Source: Candidatus Caenarcanales bacterium
GTDB lineage: Bacteria > Cyanobacteriota > Vampirovibrionia > Caenarcaniphilales > Caenarcanaceae
Reading direction: 5' to 3'
NCBI GenBank assembly: GCA_947489925.1
Contig: CANLFK010000064.1
Span: 1 to 11,757 of the forward strand
DNA: 11,757 bases
Shown here: one piece after another, positions 1-7,103 of the stretch
Position numbering within the stretch: position 1 is the first letter of the stretch
How the letters are laid out: each line of letters starts with the position of its first letter
Notes under the pieces: model-generated
Databases searched by the model: none
Told to the model about the DNA's origin: nothing
Seen by the model: only the letters and a program-made list of their open reading frames with translations
Translations under genes and position numbers: made by a program

Positions 1-30
1 TGAAGACAGAAATTTTCAAACAGATTTATT

Positions 31-106
31 GAGTGTCCCCTTCGGGGAATGGCGTAAGCCTAGGGGGCTAAGACTTGAATTCTTGAGAAGCTTTTTGTGT
101 TTTTTA
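31..106 (+). ncRNA. GC-rich hairpin cluster followed by a T-rich run; possible 3' part of a structured RNA
   Basis: Seen: a C(UUCG)G hairpin at 38-47, then immediately a GGC-GTAA-GCC hairpin with a GNRA-type loop at 51-60. CCCCT at 37-41 can instead pair with AGGGG at 62-66, so two folds compete. An imperfect stem then follows (GCT 67-69 with AGC 89-91, AAGA 70-73 with TCTT 81-84), leading into TTTTTGTGTTTTTT at 92-106, which resembles an intrinsic terminator. GACAGA at 5-10 can also pair with TCTGTC at 107-112. GC-rich islands in an AT-rich genome often mark structured RNA. I do not recognise the family. Alternatives are the 3' UTR of a gene left of the window, or the end of a coding frame open from position 2 to a TAG at 128-130 (42 codons, with rare-looking AGG/GGG/CGT codons). 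The strand is inferred from the T-rich tail. Confidence 0.35.
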
Positions 107-198
107 TCTGTCGAACTCACATTAAACTAGAAGAAGCTTAGGTTATTTTTGTTAAATAATTAAAGATTAATAAAAATTAATTATGTACATCATTTCCA
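107..198. other. AT-rich gap with no recognised gene
   Basis: This stretch between the hairpin cluster and the stop codon of the minus-strand ComEA-like gene is almost pure A/T. I see no open frame with a plausible protein and no RNA gene. It could hold the end of the minus-strand transcript, but no strong hairpin plus T-run is visible on that strand. Confidence 0.4.
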
Positions 199-600
199 CT
201 AAAATACTGAGCATTTTTCCTCTTTAAAACAAATTTGATCCTTAATTTTATTAGTTTTTTTAAGGCCTAAACCCTTTACTGATGATAGTTCCAGTAAGTT
301 TTTAAATTGACCTAAAATTAACCGTTTTTGTATAATACGATCCGCTAAAATTGATCCAATGCCCTTAAGTTGTATTAACTCAAATTTTGAAGCTAAATTG
401 ATATTTAAAAGCTTTTTTTGTGTAGGTATATCTTTGCAAGCACCTATTTTTAGGTATTCAAATTCATTGATGTTTATTGGGCGATAAATCATTATTTTAA
501 GCGGTGTCAGAGCGAAAATAAAAGTCAAAATAATAGCCAAAATCCAAACAAGTAAAGCTGGATTGGAACTAATATTTTGAAAATTAATTTTATTTTTCAT
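199..600 (-). CDS. ComEA-like helix-hairpin-helix protein with an N-terminal membrane anchor
   Basis: A 133-residue protein with one hydrophobic segment (about residues 14-38) and then a tandem helix-hairpin-helix region (about 65-125). It carries the family signature LNINLASKFELIQLKGIG, with LADRIIQKR and SSVKGLG following. In known ComEA proteins such a domain is held outside the inner membrane and binds incoming double-stranded DNA for the type IV pilus/ComEC uptake route. Here the anchor-plus-HhH layout is seen, and the role in competence is inferred. No SLBB domain lies between anchor and HhH, so this is a short form. Cysteines lie at 55, 124 and 130. An AAGGG about 9 bases before the ATG may be a weak ribosome binding site. 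It diverges from the porin gene. No comEC or pilus gene is in view, so a role in DNA repair or another DNA-binding job cannot be excluded. Confidence 0.8.
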   Translation of the reverse strand: MKNKINFQNISSNPALLVWILAIILTFIFALTPLKIMIYRPININEFEYLKIGACKDIPTQKKLLNINLASKFELIQLKGIGSILADRIIQKRLILGQFKNLLELSSVKGLGLKKTNKIKDQICFKEEKCSVF

Positions 601-613
601 GGCTTAAAACCCT

Positions 614-638
614 TGCTTAATCTTATAATTTATAAGCA
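614..638. promoter_or_regulatory. Nested inverted repeat upstream of the ComEA-like gene
   Basis: CTTATAA at 622-628 and TTATAAG at 630-636 form a perfect 7-base inverted repeat around a single T. An outer pair, TGCTTA at 614-619 and TAAGCA at 633-638, overlaps it. The site begins 14 bases upstream of the minus-strand ATG, so it would cover the promoter or the leader of that gene. It could be an operator or a small hairpin in the mRNA. AT-rich palindromes also arise by chance. Confidence 0.3.
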
Positions 639-678
639 CAGTAAACTAAGATAAAACAATAAAACAGTGTGCGACTTC

Positions 679-720
679 AATCAATAATTTTCTTTTTTAT
701 AATAAGTCAAGTTATTGATT
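679..720. promoter_or_regulatory. 9-base inverted repeat flanking the probable porin -10 box
   Basis: AATCAATAA at 679-687 is repeated in perfect inverted form as TTATTGATT at 712-720, with 24 bases between. A TATAAT at 698-703 sits inside that interval. This is the arrangement expected of a repressor or activator dimer site bracketing the -10 region of the porin promoter. GACTT at 673-677 and AAGTC at 704-708 form a second, offset pair. No regulator can be named from sequence alone. Confidence 0.4.
698..703 (+). promoter_or_regulatory. Candidate -10 box for the porin
   Basis: A perfect TATAAT lies 91 bases upstream of the preferred porin start at 794, which implies an untranslated leader of roughly 80-85 bases. 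No good -35 is visible. The best spaced hexamers (around 675-681, CTTCAA or TTCAAT) match TTGACA poorly. The call rests on the -10 match and the position. Confidence 0.45.
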
Positions 721-753
721 AAATACGAACATTGTGTTATTTCTTTATATCGA

Positions 754-770
754 TGTTTATCCACTAAACA
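754..770 (+). promoter_or_regulatory. Short hairpin in the porin leader
   Basis: TGTTTA at 754-759 pairs with TAAACA at 765-770 around a TCCAC loop, 9 bases before the GGAGG ribosome binding site at 780-784. The loop bases TCC could pair with GGA of that site, so it might modulate translation, but this is inference. The same bases include TTATCCACT, one base off the classical DnaA box. Confidence 0.3.
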
Positions 771-779
771 ACACTTCGC

Positions 780-784
780 GGAGG
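780..784 (+). promoter_or_regulatory. Strong Shine-Dalgarno (GGAGG) that sets the porin start at TTG 794
   Basis: GGAGG lies 9 bases before the TTG at 794. No comparable site precedes the in-frame GTG at 734. It is one of only two good Shine-Dalgarno sequences in the window; the other precedes rpmB. Confidence 0.75.
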
Positions 785-793
785 TTCGATAAG

Positions 794-2746
794 TTGATTT
801 TCAAATCAAACAAACGTAAGAATAGTTTTCTTAAGGCTGCATGCTTAGGCTTGGCTTTAATGACCACTATTCCTACTTTAGCCAGTGTAACAAGGGTCAG
901 CGAATTAGTTGATGTTGATCCTAATGTTTGGGCTTACAAAGCTTTAAAAGAGCTTGTTGAAAAATATGATGTCCTTGAAGGATATCCAGACAATACATTT
1001 CGTGGCAATAAGCCAGCTACTCGTTATGAATTAGCTCAAGCTTTATACGAAGTATTAAAAGTTGTAGATATTGCTAAAAATCCTGAAGATGCACCTGTCG
1101 TTAAAAGATTAGACGATGAGTACGCCAAGGAATTAGCTGATATTCGTAATAGAGTTGCTGCTCTTGAAGGACGCGTAAGCGCTCTTGAGAATTCAGAAGC
1201 AACTACTACTAATAGCTGGACTGACAGAATCAAAGTTAGCGGAGATATTACCAATATTCTTCAATCTGACTTTGGTGAGCAACAAAATACTGGACAATGG
1301 GGAACCAGAGCCAGACTTGGAGTTGATGCCGACTTAATTGATGGTACTTCTCACTCTCACTTAGGTGAAGGTATTGCTCATATCAGAATGGCTGGTGGTA
1401 ATGGCGGACCTGGAACATATGGTTTTCATACTTCAGGTAATAACTTAAACGATGTATTATTTGGTTCAAGCAATCCAGCTTTATCAAATAATCACAGTTT
1501 ATTTTCTGGCAGAACACAAGATTCCAGAATGGGTCTCTACTTAGATCAAGCTTACTATACTCAAGTATTAAAGTTCAGCAAAACAGATCCTTGTTCTAAT
1601 GAAACCAGTGGTTTAGACAATGTTTTCTTAGTAGCTGATTTAGGACAACAAAATCTTTGGAATACTTTTCACAAAAGCTTAGTGCGTGAAGATTCTTTAG
1701 ATGGTTTCCTTAATCAAAGACTTTTACATGGTATGGTTGGCGGTTCTGATGGAACTACCGAAGCTTTCCACTTAGGCTTAAATATTCTTGGTAATGGTTC
1801 CGAGAAAGAAAAAGTCGATGAATGTGGAAATGTTAAAGGTGGCGGAACTGATGAGTGCGGAAATGCCTTACCAGGTTTCTTCCAAGCTTTAAGTTTAGAT
1901 TATGCTTTTGCAGCTAATAAATTCCAAGCTTCTTATCCTGATGGATCAGCTTTTAATATTGGAACTACAAATGCTAATATTCCACAAGCTTACTTTGCTG
2001 GTCAAGGTGCTACAACCAATAGAGTTTGGGATAGCAATAGCCACAGTGTAGCTGCTAATTTACTTTATGATATACCTGGTAATTTCTTCAATACTGGCTT
2101 ATTAACAGCTGGTATTAGCGGAACCCATGTAAATTATAATGGTGGAGCTACATTTGCTAATAACCTTGATGATACTTTTGGTTTAACCTTTTGGTCTAAA
2201 ATCGAACAGTATTTCGGTAAAAACAGAACTGTTGGTTGGTTTGCTGATTATGCATGGGCAGCTAATTCTAAGTCTAACTACTTAGTTAATGGACCAGCTA
2301 ATCAAGTAATTCAAACTGGTTTAGTATTAAATACTCACTTCTTACCTGAAGTTTGGAATTTCAACAAAGACCAAGTTGGATTAGCTTATTCAATCATGGA
2401 TCCGTTTAACAATGCTAGAAACAATCAAACACCTTTTGGTTTAGCTTTCACTGGTTCTCAATCTCCAACTTCTTCTACTGATTTTTCTCCAGCTCTTTAT
2501 GTTGGTGCAAGACCAGAACAGATTATGGAAGTTTACTACCGTAAGTATGTAACTGAAAACATCAGCATTACTCCAGACTTCCAAATGATTCTTAATGGTA
2601 ATGGACATAATACAGGGTTCTCTGCAACTCTTCGTTCAACCTTTAAGTTACCTAACTGGAACGATGGTGGTGCTTTTGATCAATTTGGTTATAGAGATTG
2701 GTCACAAAGAATTGCTAAATACAAAGCAGCTCACTCAAAAGACTAA
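794..2746 (+). CDS. SLH-domain, OprB-like outer-membrane porin (TTG start)
   Basis: A 650-residue porin if started at TTG 794. A longer frame from GTG 734 adds 20 residues that spoil the signal peptide. From the TTG: a basic start with KSNKRKN, a hydrophobic core, and likely cleavage after TLA (about residue 30). One SLH domain follows at about 31-90 (DVDPNVWAYKAL, GYPDNTFRGN, TRYELAQAL), then a coiled coil at about 103-135, then a long Gly/Asn/aromatic-rich region typical of a beta-barrel. In cyanobacterial porins the SLH domain binds pyruvylated cell-wall polymer, tethering outer membrane to peptidoglycan, while the barrel passes ions and small solutes; that role is inferred here. The mature part has three cysteines (267, 344, 355), two of them in a DECGN repeat. 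The chain ends in a hydrophilic tail (KYKAAHSKD) without the usual terminal aromatic. The strong ribosome binding site and dedicated terminator suggest high expression. Confidence 0.88.
   Translation: MIFKSNKRKNSFLKAACLGLALMTTIPTLASVTRVSELVDVDPNVWAYKALKELVEKYDVLEGYPDNTFRGNKPATRYELAQALYEVLKVVDIAKNPEDAPVVKRLDDEYAKELADIRNRVAALEGRVSALENSEATTTNSWTDRIKVSGDITNILQSDFGEQQNTGQWGTRARLGVDADLIDGTSHSHLGEGIAHIRMAGGNGGPGTYGFHTSGNNLNDVLFGSSNPALSNNHSLFSGRTQDSRMGLYLDQAYYTQVLKFSKTDPCSNETSGLDNVFLVADLGQQNLWNTFHKSLVREDSLDGFLNQRLLHGMVGGSDGTTEAFHLGLNILGNGSEKEKVDECGNVKGGGTDECGNALPGFFQALSLDYAFAANKFQASYPDGSAFNIGTTNANIPQAYFAGQGATTNRVWDSNSHSVAANLLYDIPGNFFNTGLLTAGISGTHVNYNGGATFANNLDDTFGLTFWSKIEQYFGKNRTVGWFADYAWAANSKSNYLVNGPANQVIQTGLVLNTHFLPEVWNFNKDQVGLAYSIMDPFNNARNNQTPFGLAFTGSQSPTSSTDFSPALYVGARPEQIMEVYYRKYVTENISITPDFQMILNGNGHNTGFSATLRSTFKLPNWNDGGAFDQFGYRDWSQRIAKYKAAHSKD
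1817..1864 (+). repeat. Imperfect direct repeat encoding DECGN twice within the porin
   Basis: The bases at 1817-1831 and 1850-1864 differ at two third positions (GAA/GAG, TGT/TGC) and both encode DECGN, 11 residues apart, with a GGG stretch between. The hydrophilic, Gly-rich context fits an exposed loop of the barrel. The third mature cysteine is in DPCSN near 1592. Confidence 0.6.
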
Positions 2747-2788
2747 TATTTTATTAAACGCTTAGTATTAAATATTAACTATTGAATT

Positions 2789-2830
2789 AGAGAGGGGTAT
2801 TCTTAATTGAGTGCCTCTCTCTTTTTGTTT
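2789..2830 (+). terminator. Intrinsic terminator of the porin gene
   Basis: AGAGAGG at 2789-2795 pairs perfectly with CCTCTCT at 2814-2820 around an 18-base loop, and CTTTTTGTTTT follows at once. It begins 43 bases after the porin stop. It also contains an in-frame GTG at 2811 that would otherwise extend the next gene upstream, which argues against that start. Confidence 0.75.
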
Positions 2831-2855
2831 TGTTGAAACTTTTATTATTAAATCA

Positions 2856-3425
2856 ATGAATTTTAAATGGGATTTGAGAATTGACGAAGCCATAAAATTA
2901 TCTTCAATTGCACATAATGGTCAATTCAGAAAAGGAAATAAAATACCTTATATTAGTCATCCTTTGGCAGTTGGGCTTATATTGCAAAAAGTAGGTGCAA
3001 CTAATGAACAAATTATTGCTGGTATTTTGCACGATACAATTGAAGACACTTATTTAGAATTTGCAGATATTGAAGAAAAATTTGGCATAAAAATTGCTAA
3101 ACTAGTTTCAGATTGCTCCGAAGAAGACCCGAAAGCCCCATGGCAAGAACGAAAGAATAAAACTTTAATTAATTTGAAAAATAGCTCTCAAGAAGTAAAA
3201 TTAATTGTTTGTGCCGATAAGTTTCATAATTTGATGTGTCTGAAAGAGGACTTAGAAAAACTTGGCGAAGAGAAACTTTGGAAATTATTTGGTAAAGGTC
3301 GCCAAGAGCAGGCTTGGTATTATAATCAATTAGCGACAATTTTTTTAGATAATGCAAATTTAGAAGATAATAATTCACTGTTTTTTCAATTCAAAGAAGA
3401 AGTCAAAAATTTTTTTGGGAAATGA
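2856..3425 (+). CDS. HD-family hydrolase resembling the (p)ppGpp hydrolase domain of RelA/SpoT and MESH1
   Basis: A 189-residue stand-alone protein starting at ATG 2856. All HD metal-site motifs of the RelA/SpoT hydrolase group are present in order: H20 in IAHNGQ, H35 in PYISHPLAVG, H59-D60 and E63-D64 in LHDTIEDT, and D121 with N125 in ADKFHNL. The spacing, the GNKIPYISHP stretch and the EEKFG turn after IEDT resemble small alarmone hydrolases of the MESH1 type, which split (p)ppGpp to GDP or GTP plus pyrophosphate with Mn2+. There is no synthetase, TGS or ACT domain. Activity on ppGpp is inferred; related HD proteins act on other nucleotides. No clear ribosome binding site is visible. It follows the porin terminator and lies 35 bases before gshB, so the two are probably co-transcribed. 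Confidence 0.8.
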   Translation: MNFKWDLRIDEAIKLSSIAHNGQFRKGNKIPYISHPLAVGLILQKVGATNEQIIAGILHDTIEDTYLEFADIEEKFGIKIAKLVSDCSEEDPKAPWQERKNKTLINLKNSSQEVKLIVCADKFHNLMCLKEDLEKLGEEKLWKLFGKGRQEQAWYYNQLATIFLDNANLEDNNSLFFQFKEEVKNFFGK

Positions 3426-3460
3426 TTTAAGAGAAATAAAAATATTGATATTATAAAAGA

Positions 3461-4399
3461 ATGCAACATATATTTATTATTGACCCTTTTGATGGTCTAA
3501 AACCCAATCATGATTCAAGCTTAGCCTTAATGAAAGCGGCTTTATTACAAAATCATTCGGTCTGGCAAGCTGAATTAGCTGATATTAACTTGCTAGATAA
3601 TTCTTTAATTATTTCAACAAAGTTAGTTTGCCTTCAGAACAATAAATTAATAGTTTCAGGTGAAAGTAAAAAGTTTAATTTAAGCCTTAAGTCGGACTTC
3701 TCGCAAATTTTAATCTGGATGCGAAAAGACCCGCCAGTTGATGAAAAATATATTAGAGCTTGTCAATTATTAAGGCTCTCAGTCTTTCCAGTGATCAATA
3801 ATCCAAATTCATTATTAAGTTGTGATGAAAAACTATTAGCTCTAGAATTCCCAGAATTAATACCTAAAACTAATATTAGCCAAAGCCTAAATACAATTAA
3901 AAATCTAGTTTTAGAAAAAGGAATTTTGATTGCCAAACCAATTGGCGGAAAAGCTGGTGAGGGGATTTTAGCTTTAAAAGCAGAAGATAAAAATTTAAGC
4001 TCTCTAATTGAATTATTAACCGAAAGAGAAACCAGAAGCATAATTGTACAAGAATATTTACCCAAAGCCCCAGAAGGCGATAAAAGAATATTTTTATTAG
4101 CAGGAGAACCGATTGGAGCTTTATTAAGAATACCCAGAAAAGATGATTATCGGGCAAATATGGCGGCTGGTGGTTCAATTGCTAAAACAAATTTAACCGC
4201 TAAAGATTTGGAAATTTGCCAAAAATTAAAACCTCGATTGCTTGAACTGGGGCTTAATTTGGTTGGTTTAGATATTATTGAAGAAAAACTAACTGAAATT
4301 AATATTACTAGCCCAACTTGCCTTGAAGAAATTTCGGAGCTGAATAACTGTGATTTGGCAAAACAAATAATTATATGGAGTGAAAATCTATTTGTTTAA
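3461..4399 (+). CDS. gshB: Glutathione synthetase (ATP-grasp)
   Basis: A 312-residue enzyme, matching the usual length of bacterial GshB. It joins gamma-glutamylcysteine and glycine with ATP to give glutathione in the cytosol. Family landmarks are in place: IIDPFDGLKPNHDSSLALM at the N-terminus, WMRKDPPVDEKYI (about 86-98), NNPNSLLSCDEKL, the ATP-grasp lysine and glycine loop in IAKPIGGKAGEGI, GDKRIFLLAGEP, the RANMAAGGS substrate/ATP loop, VGLDII, and the signature LTEINITSPTCLEEI near the C-terminus. These resemble E. coli GshB closely. No Shine-Dalgarno is seen, only AAAAGA directly before the ATG. No gshA is in the window, so the source of gamma-glutamylcysteine is not shown. The next gene starts 12 bases downstream, so the restriction enzyme may be read from the same transcript. 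Confidence 0.95.
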   Translation: MQHIFIIDPFDGLKPNHDSSLALMKAALLQNHSVWQAELADINLLDNSLIISTKLVCLQNNKLIVSGESKKFNLSLKSDFSQILIWMRKDPPVDEKYIRACQLLRLSVFPVINNPNSLLSCDEKLLALEFPELIPKTNISQSLNTIKNLVLEKGILIAKPIGGKAGEGILALKAEDKNLSSLIELLTERETRSIIVQEYLPKAPEGDKRIFLLAGEPIGALLRIPRKDDYRANMAAGGSIAKTNLTAKDLEICQKLKPRLLELGLNLVGLDIIEEKLTEINITSPTCLEEISELNNCDLAKQIIIWSENLFV

Positions 4400-4411
4400 A
4401 TAAAACGAAAA

Positions 4412-7036
4412 ATGGACCAAAACTTAATTAAACAAAATCTACAAATATTTTCAAAATGGGCAAAAGAATATTGTAATGGTACTGAAAGAGCAAATGCACA
4501 AATTTTTCTGAATAAGTTTTTTCAGGCTTTTGGCTATGACGGAGTACTTGAAGCGGGTGCAAAGTTTGAAGATCCATTAAGAAAAGCTTCGCAGAAAGGA
4601 AAAACTGGATTTGCGGATTGTATTTTTGCGGGTAATGTCTTGATTGAAATGAAAAAAAGAGATACTGATTTGGTTCATCATTATAATCAGCTAGAAACTT
4701 ATTGGACAAAATGCACGCCCAAACCTAAATATGCGATGTTGTGCAATTTTGATGAGTTTTGGATTTATGATTTTAATATTCAAGTAGACTCGCCCATTCA
4801 AGTAATTCCAACCGAAGAGTTACATAAACAGATTCCAGCTTTGGCTTTTATGCTTGGAAAAACCGCCAGATTCAATCGAAATATTGTTGAAATTACACAA
4901 AAAGCCGTTCACAATGTAACCGAAGTATATAAAGCCATCTCTTCTGGACAGCGAAAAAAATATAATGGAATTACCGATGAAGACGCAAGAAGATTTATTT
5001 TGCAATGCGTTTTTTGTATGTTTTCGGAAGATATTGATTTATTGCCAACTTCTTTTTTTGGCGAATTATTAGAAGAAGCTAAGAAAAACCCCTCTCATTC
5101 ATATAATCTACTTTCGGGTTTATTTCAACAAATGAACTCAAAAACACCAGCCAAAGGTGGAAGATATAAAGAAGTTAAATATTTTAATGGTGGCTTATTC
5201 AATAAAATATCAGCCATAGAATTGACTAAATGGGAAATTGAAACGCTACTTGAAGCCAGTAATCAGGACTGGACGGCCGTAAAACCTTCGATATTTGGTA
5301 CAATCCTTGAATCAACAATGGATTCAGAAGAAAGACATTCCGCTGGGGTTCATTATACGAGTGATATTGATATTTATAAAATTATTAATCCGACAATAGT
5401 TCGTTACTGGGATCAAAGAATTGAAGAGGCTGACAATAATACCAAGAAACTTAAAACTCTTTTAAAAGAATTGAGAAATTATAAAGTGCTTGATCCAGCC
5501 TGTGGTTCAGGGAATTTTTTGTATATTGCTTATCAAGAAATTAAAAGAATTGAAAAAGAAATTATTGAAAAAATCGGAGAACAAGCCTCTCTGTCTTTGA
5601 TTTCACCAGTAAACTTTTATGGAATTGATATAAAACCTTTTGCGGTGGAATTAGCCAAATTAACTTTAGAAATTGGAAGAACGGTTGCAATTAAAAAATT
5701 AAAATTAACTGAAGAAAACCCGCTTCCACTCGAGAATTTAGATCAAAATATTATTTGTGCTGATGCACTTTTCACAGAATGGCCTGAAGTAAACGCTATT
5801 ATTGGGAATCCTCCGTTTTTTGGACATTATAAAGCTTCCCAAGTTTATGGAGATAAATATTTTGAATCTTTGCCTGATAAATTACCTGGACAGCCAGATC
5901 TTTGTACTTACTGGTTTAGAAAAGCCCATACACAAAAAACAGCCGAAAGAATAGGTTTGGTTGGTACTAATTCAATCAGTCAAGGGCAGTCCAGAAAGGC
6001 AAGTTTAGATTTTATAATTGCAAATGGTGGAATTATTCACAATGCGGTTTCTACGCAGGAATGGAGCGGCGAAGCGGCTGTTCATGTCAGTATTGTTAAT
6101 TGGGTAAGAGAGCAACAAAAACAAAACTACCTAGACGAAAAGCCAGTAAGCTTTATCAATTCAAGCCTGAAATGCGAAATTGATGTAACTCAAGCTCACA
6201 GACTAAAGCAAAATCAAAACAAATCTTTTAAAGGCGTAGAGCCGACACCAGTTGATATTTTTGCAATTGATGAATCAACTTATAATTCATGGATAGAAAA
6301 AGACTTCAAGTTAAAAAATATTGTGCGTCCAATGATATCTGCTGATACTTTGACTGATTCAGTTGATTTTTCACCATCAAGGTATTTAATTGACTTTGGT
6401 CGGCTATCATCAGAACAAGCCAAGATTTATAAAATCCCTTTTATGCACCTTAAAGTCAATAGCGATAAAATAAAGAGGGCTAATTTTTGGCAATTGAGTA
6501 ATACGACTAAATTAGAAAAGATTTCGGCTTTAAATGGATTTATTTGTATTCCTCATCATTCAAAATGGTATGTGCCAGTAATATTCAAAGGTAAAAATCA
6601 AGCCATAAATAATTCAGTGTATGTAATTGACAGTGATGACTATTATATTTTAGGTGTTTTAACTTCAAAGCTTCACCGTGATTGGGTCAAAGCTCAATGT
6701 TCAACGCTAGAAGACCGTATCAGGTATACAAATACAACTTGCTTTGAAACATTTCCTTTTTTGTGGGAGGCTAAAGAAAAATTAAAAGAGCCAGTCAGGG
6801 AAATAATGAAAAAACTTGATGAATTCAGACTTAAAACAATGAAAGAAAAAAATTATGGAATGACAAAACTTTATAATGAGTTTTTCAGCGAGCCCGCCAG
6901 TAAATTAAGCAAATTACATAAGGCTTTAGATGAGGCTGCCTGTAAAGTTTATGGCTGGAAATATGATTCAAATAAAAATTATAATCAAGAACTTTTTGAA
7001 TTAAATCAGGAACTTTTTGCAGAATTAACAAGTTGA
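4412..7036 (+). CDS. Single-chain restriction-modification enzyme, MmeI-like (Type IIL/IIG)
   Basis: An 874-residue protein that appears to carry nuclease, methyltransferase and target recognition in one chain. The N-terminal nuclease shows D69, then nine residues, then E79-M-K81 (ADCIFAGNVLIEMKK), the D-X9-EXK pattern of MmeI. A helical linker spans about 150-345. The adenine methyltransferase core has motif I DPACGSGNF at 361-369 and motif IV NPPF at 466-469, which mark N6-adenine methylation. Residues of about 590-780 should form the recognition domain, closing with RIRYTNTTCFETFPF. Known enzymes of this family bind an asymmetric site, methylate one strand and cut about 20 bases away. The target here cannot be read from sequence. 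No separate R, M or S gene is nearby. All key residues are intact, so it looks active. It sits between two housekeeping genes, 12 bases after gshB, which suggests acquisition; its base composition looks no different from its neighbours. Confidence 0.88.
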   Translation: MDQNLIKQNLQIFSKWAKEYCNGTERANAQIFLNKFFQAFGYDGVLEAGAKFEDPLRKASQKGKTGFADCIFAGNVLIEMKKRDTDLVHHYNQLETYWTKCTPKPKYAMLCNFDEFWIYDFNIQVDSPIQVIPTEELHKQIPALAFMLGKTARFNRNIVEITQKAVHNVTEVYKAISSGQRKKYNGITDEDARRFILQCVFCMFSEDIDLLPTSFFGELLEEAKKNPSHSYNLLSGLFQQMNSKTPAKGGRYKEVKYFNGGLFNKISAIELTKWEIETLLEASNQDWTAVKPSIFGTILESTMDSEERHSAGVHYTSDIDIYKIINPTIVRYWDQRIEEADNNTKKLKTLLKELRNYKVLDPACGSGNFLYIAYQEIKRIEKEIIEKIGEQASLSLISPVNFYGIDIKPFAVELAKLTLEIGRTVAIKKLKLTEENPLPLENLDQNIICADALFTEWPEVNAIIGNPPFFGHYKASQVYGDKYFESLPDKLPGQPDLCTYWFRKAHTQKTAERIGLVGTNSISQGQSRKASLDFIIANGGIIHNAVSTQEWSGEAAVHVSIVNWVREQQKQNYLDEKPVSFINSSLKCEIDVTQAHRLKQNQNKSFKGVEPTPVDIFAIDESTYNSWIEKDFKLKNIVRPMISADTLTDSVDFSPSRYLIDFGRLSSEQAKIYKIPFMHLKVNSDKIKRANFWQLSNTTKLEKISALNGFICIPHHSKWYVPVIFKGKNQAINNSVYVIDSDDYYILGVLTSKLHRDWVKAQCSTLEDRIRYTNTTCFETFPFLWEAKEKLKEPVREIMKKLDEFRLKTMKEKNYGMTKLYNEFFSEPASKLSKLHKALDEAACKVYGWKYDSNKNYNQELFELNQELFAELTS

Positions 7037-7057
7037 TTAAAGTAAAACGATTTGTAC

Positions 7058-7094
7058 TTAAAATTTAGACTAAGTTTTCTAATCTAAAGTTTAA
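7058..7094. promoter_or_regulatory. Large inverted repeat upstream of recA: candidate operator or terminator
   Basis: The 12-base arms at 7058-7069 and 7083-7094 match as an inverted repeat at 11 of 12 positions, with a 13-base spacer. The right arm ends 10 bases before the recA -10 box and would occupy the -35 zone, a natural place for an SOS repressor. It does not match the E. coli CTG-N10-CAG or the B. subtilis GAAC-N4-GTTC LexA boxes. It begins 22 bases after the restriction gene, so it could instead be that gene's terminator, though the stem is AT-rich and no solid T-run follows. Confidence 0.45.
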
Positions 7095-7103
7095 TTTACG
7101 GTT

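Noticed and set aside
51..73. Partial likeness to the core of a c-di-GMP-I (GEMM) riboswitch around GGCGTAAGCC and GGGGGCTAAGAC
   Set aside because: The GGCAAACC-type 5' half and the GGTTGCC-type 3' half are both missing, and no suitable gene follows closely on the plus strand. The match is limited to a short stretch.
734..736. GTG as the start of the porin
   Set aside because: It has no ribosome binding site, and the extra 20 residues precede and disrupt the signal peptide. The TTG at 794 with GGAGG fits better.
754..770. TTATCCACT as a DnaA box or part of a replication origin
   Set aside because: A single 8-of-9 match without a cluster, an AT-rich unwinding element beyond the local background, or dnaA/dnaN nearby is easily chance.
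2811..2813. GTG as the start of the HD protein
   Set aside because: It lies inside the porin terminator hairpin, and the added 15 residues match nothing in the family. ATG 2856 is preferred.
3763..4178. Minus-strand open frames inside gshB (and similar ones inside the porin, restriction, HD and recA genes)
   Set aside because: They are antisense shadows with no recognisable domains, while the plus-strand proteins are clear family members.
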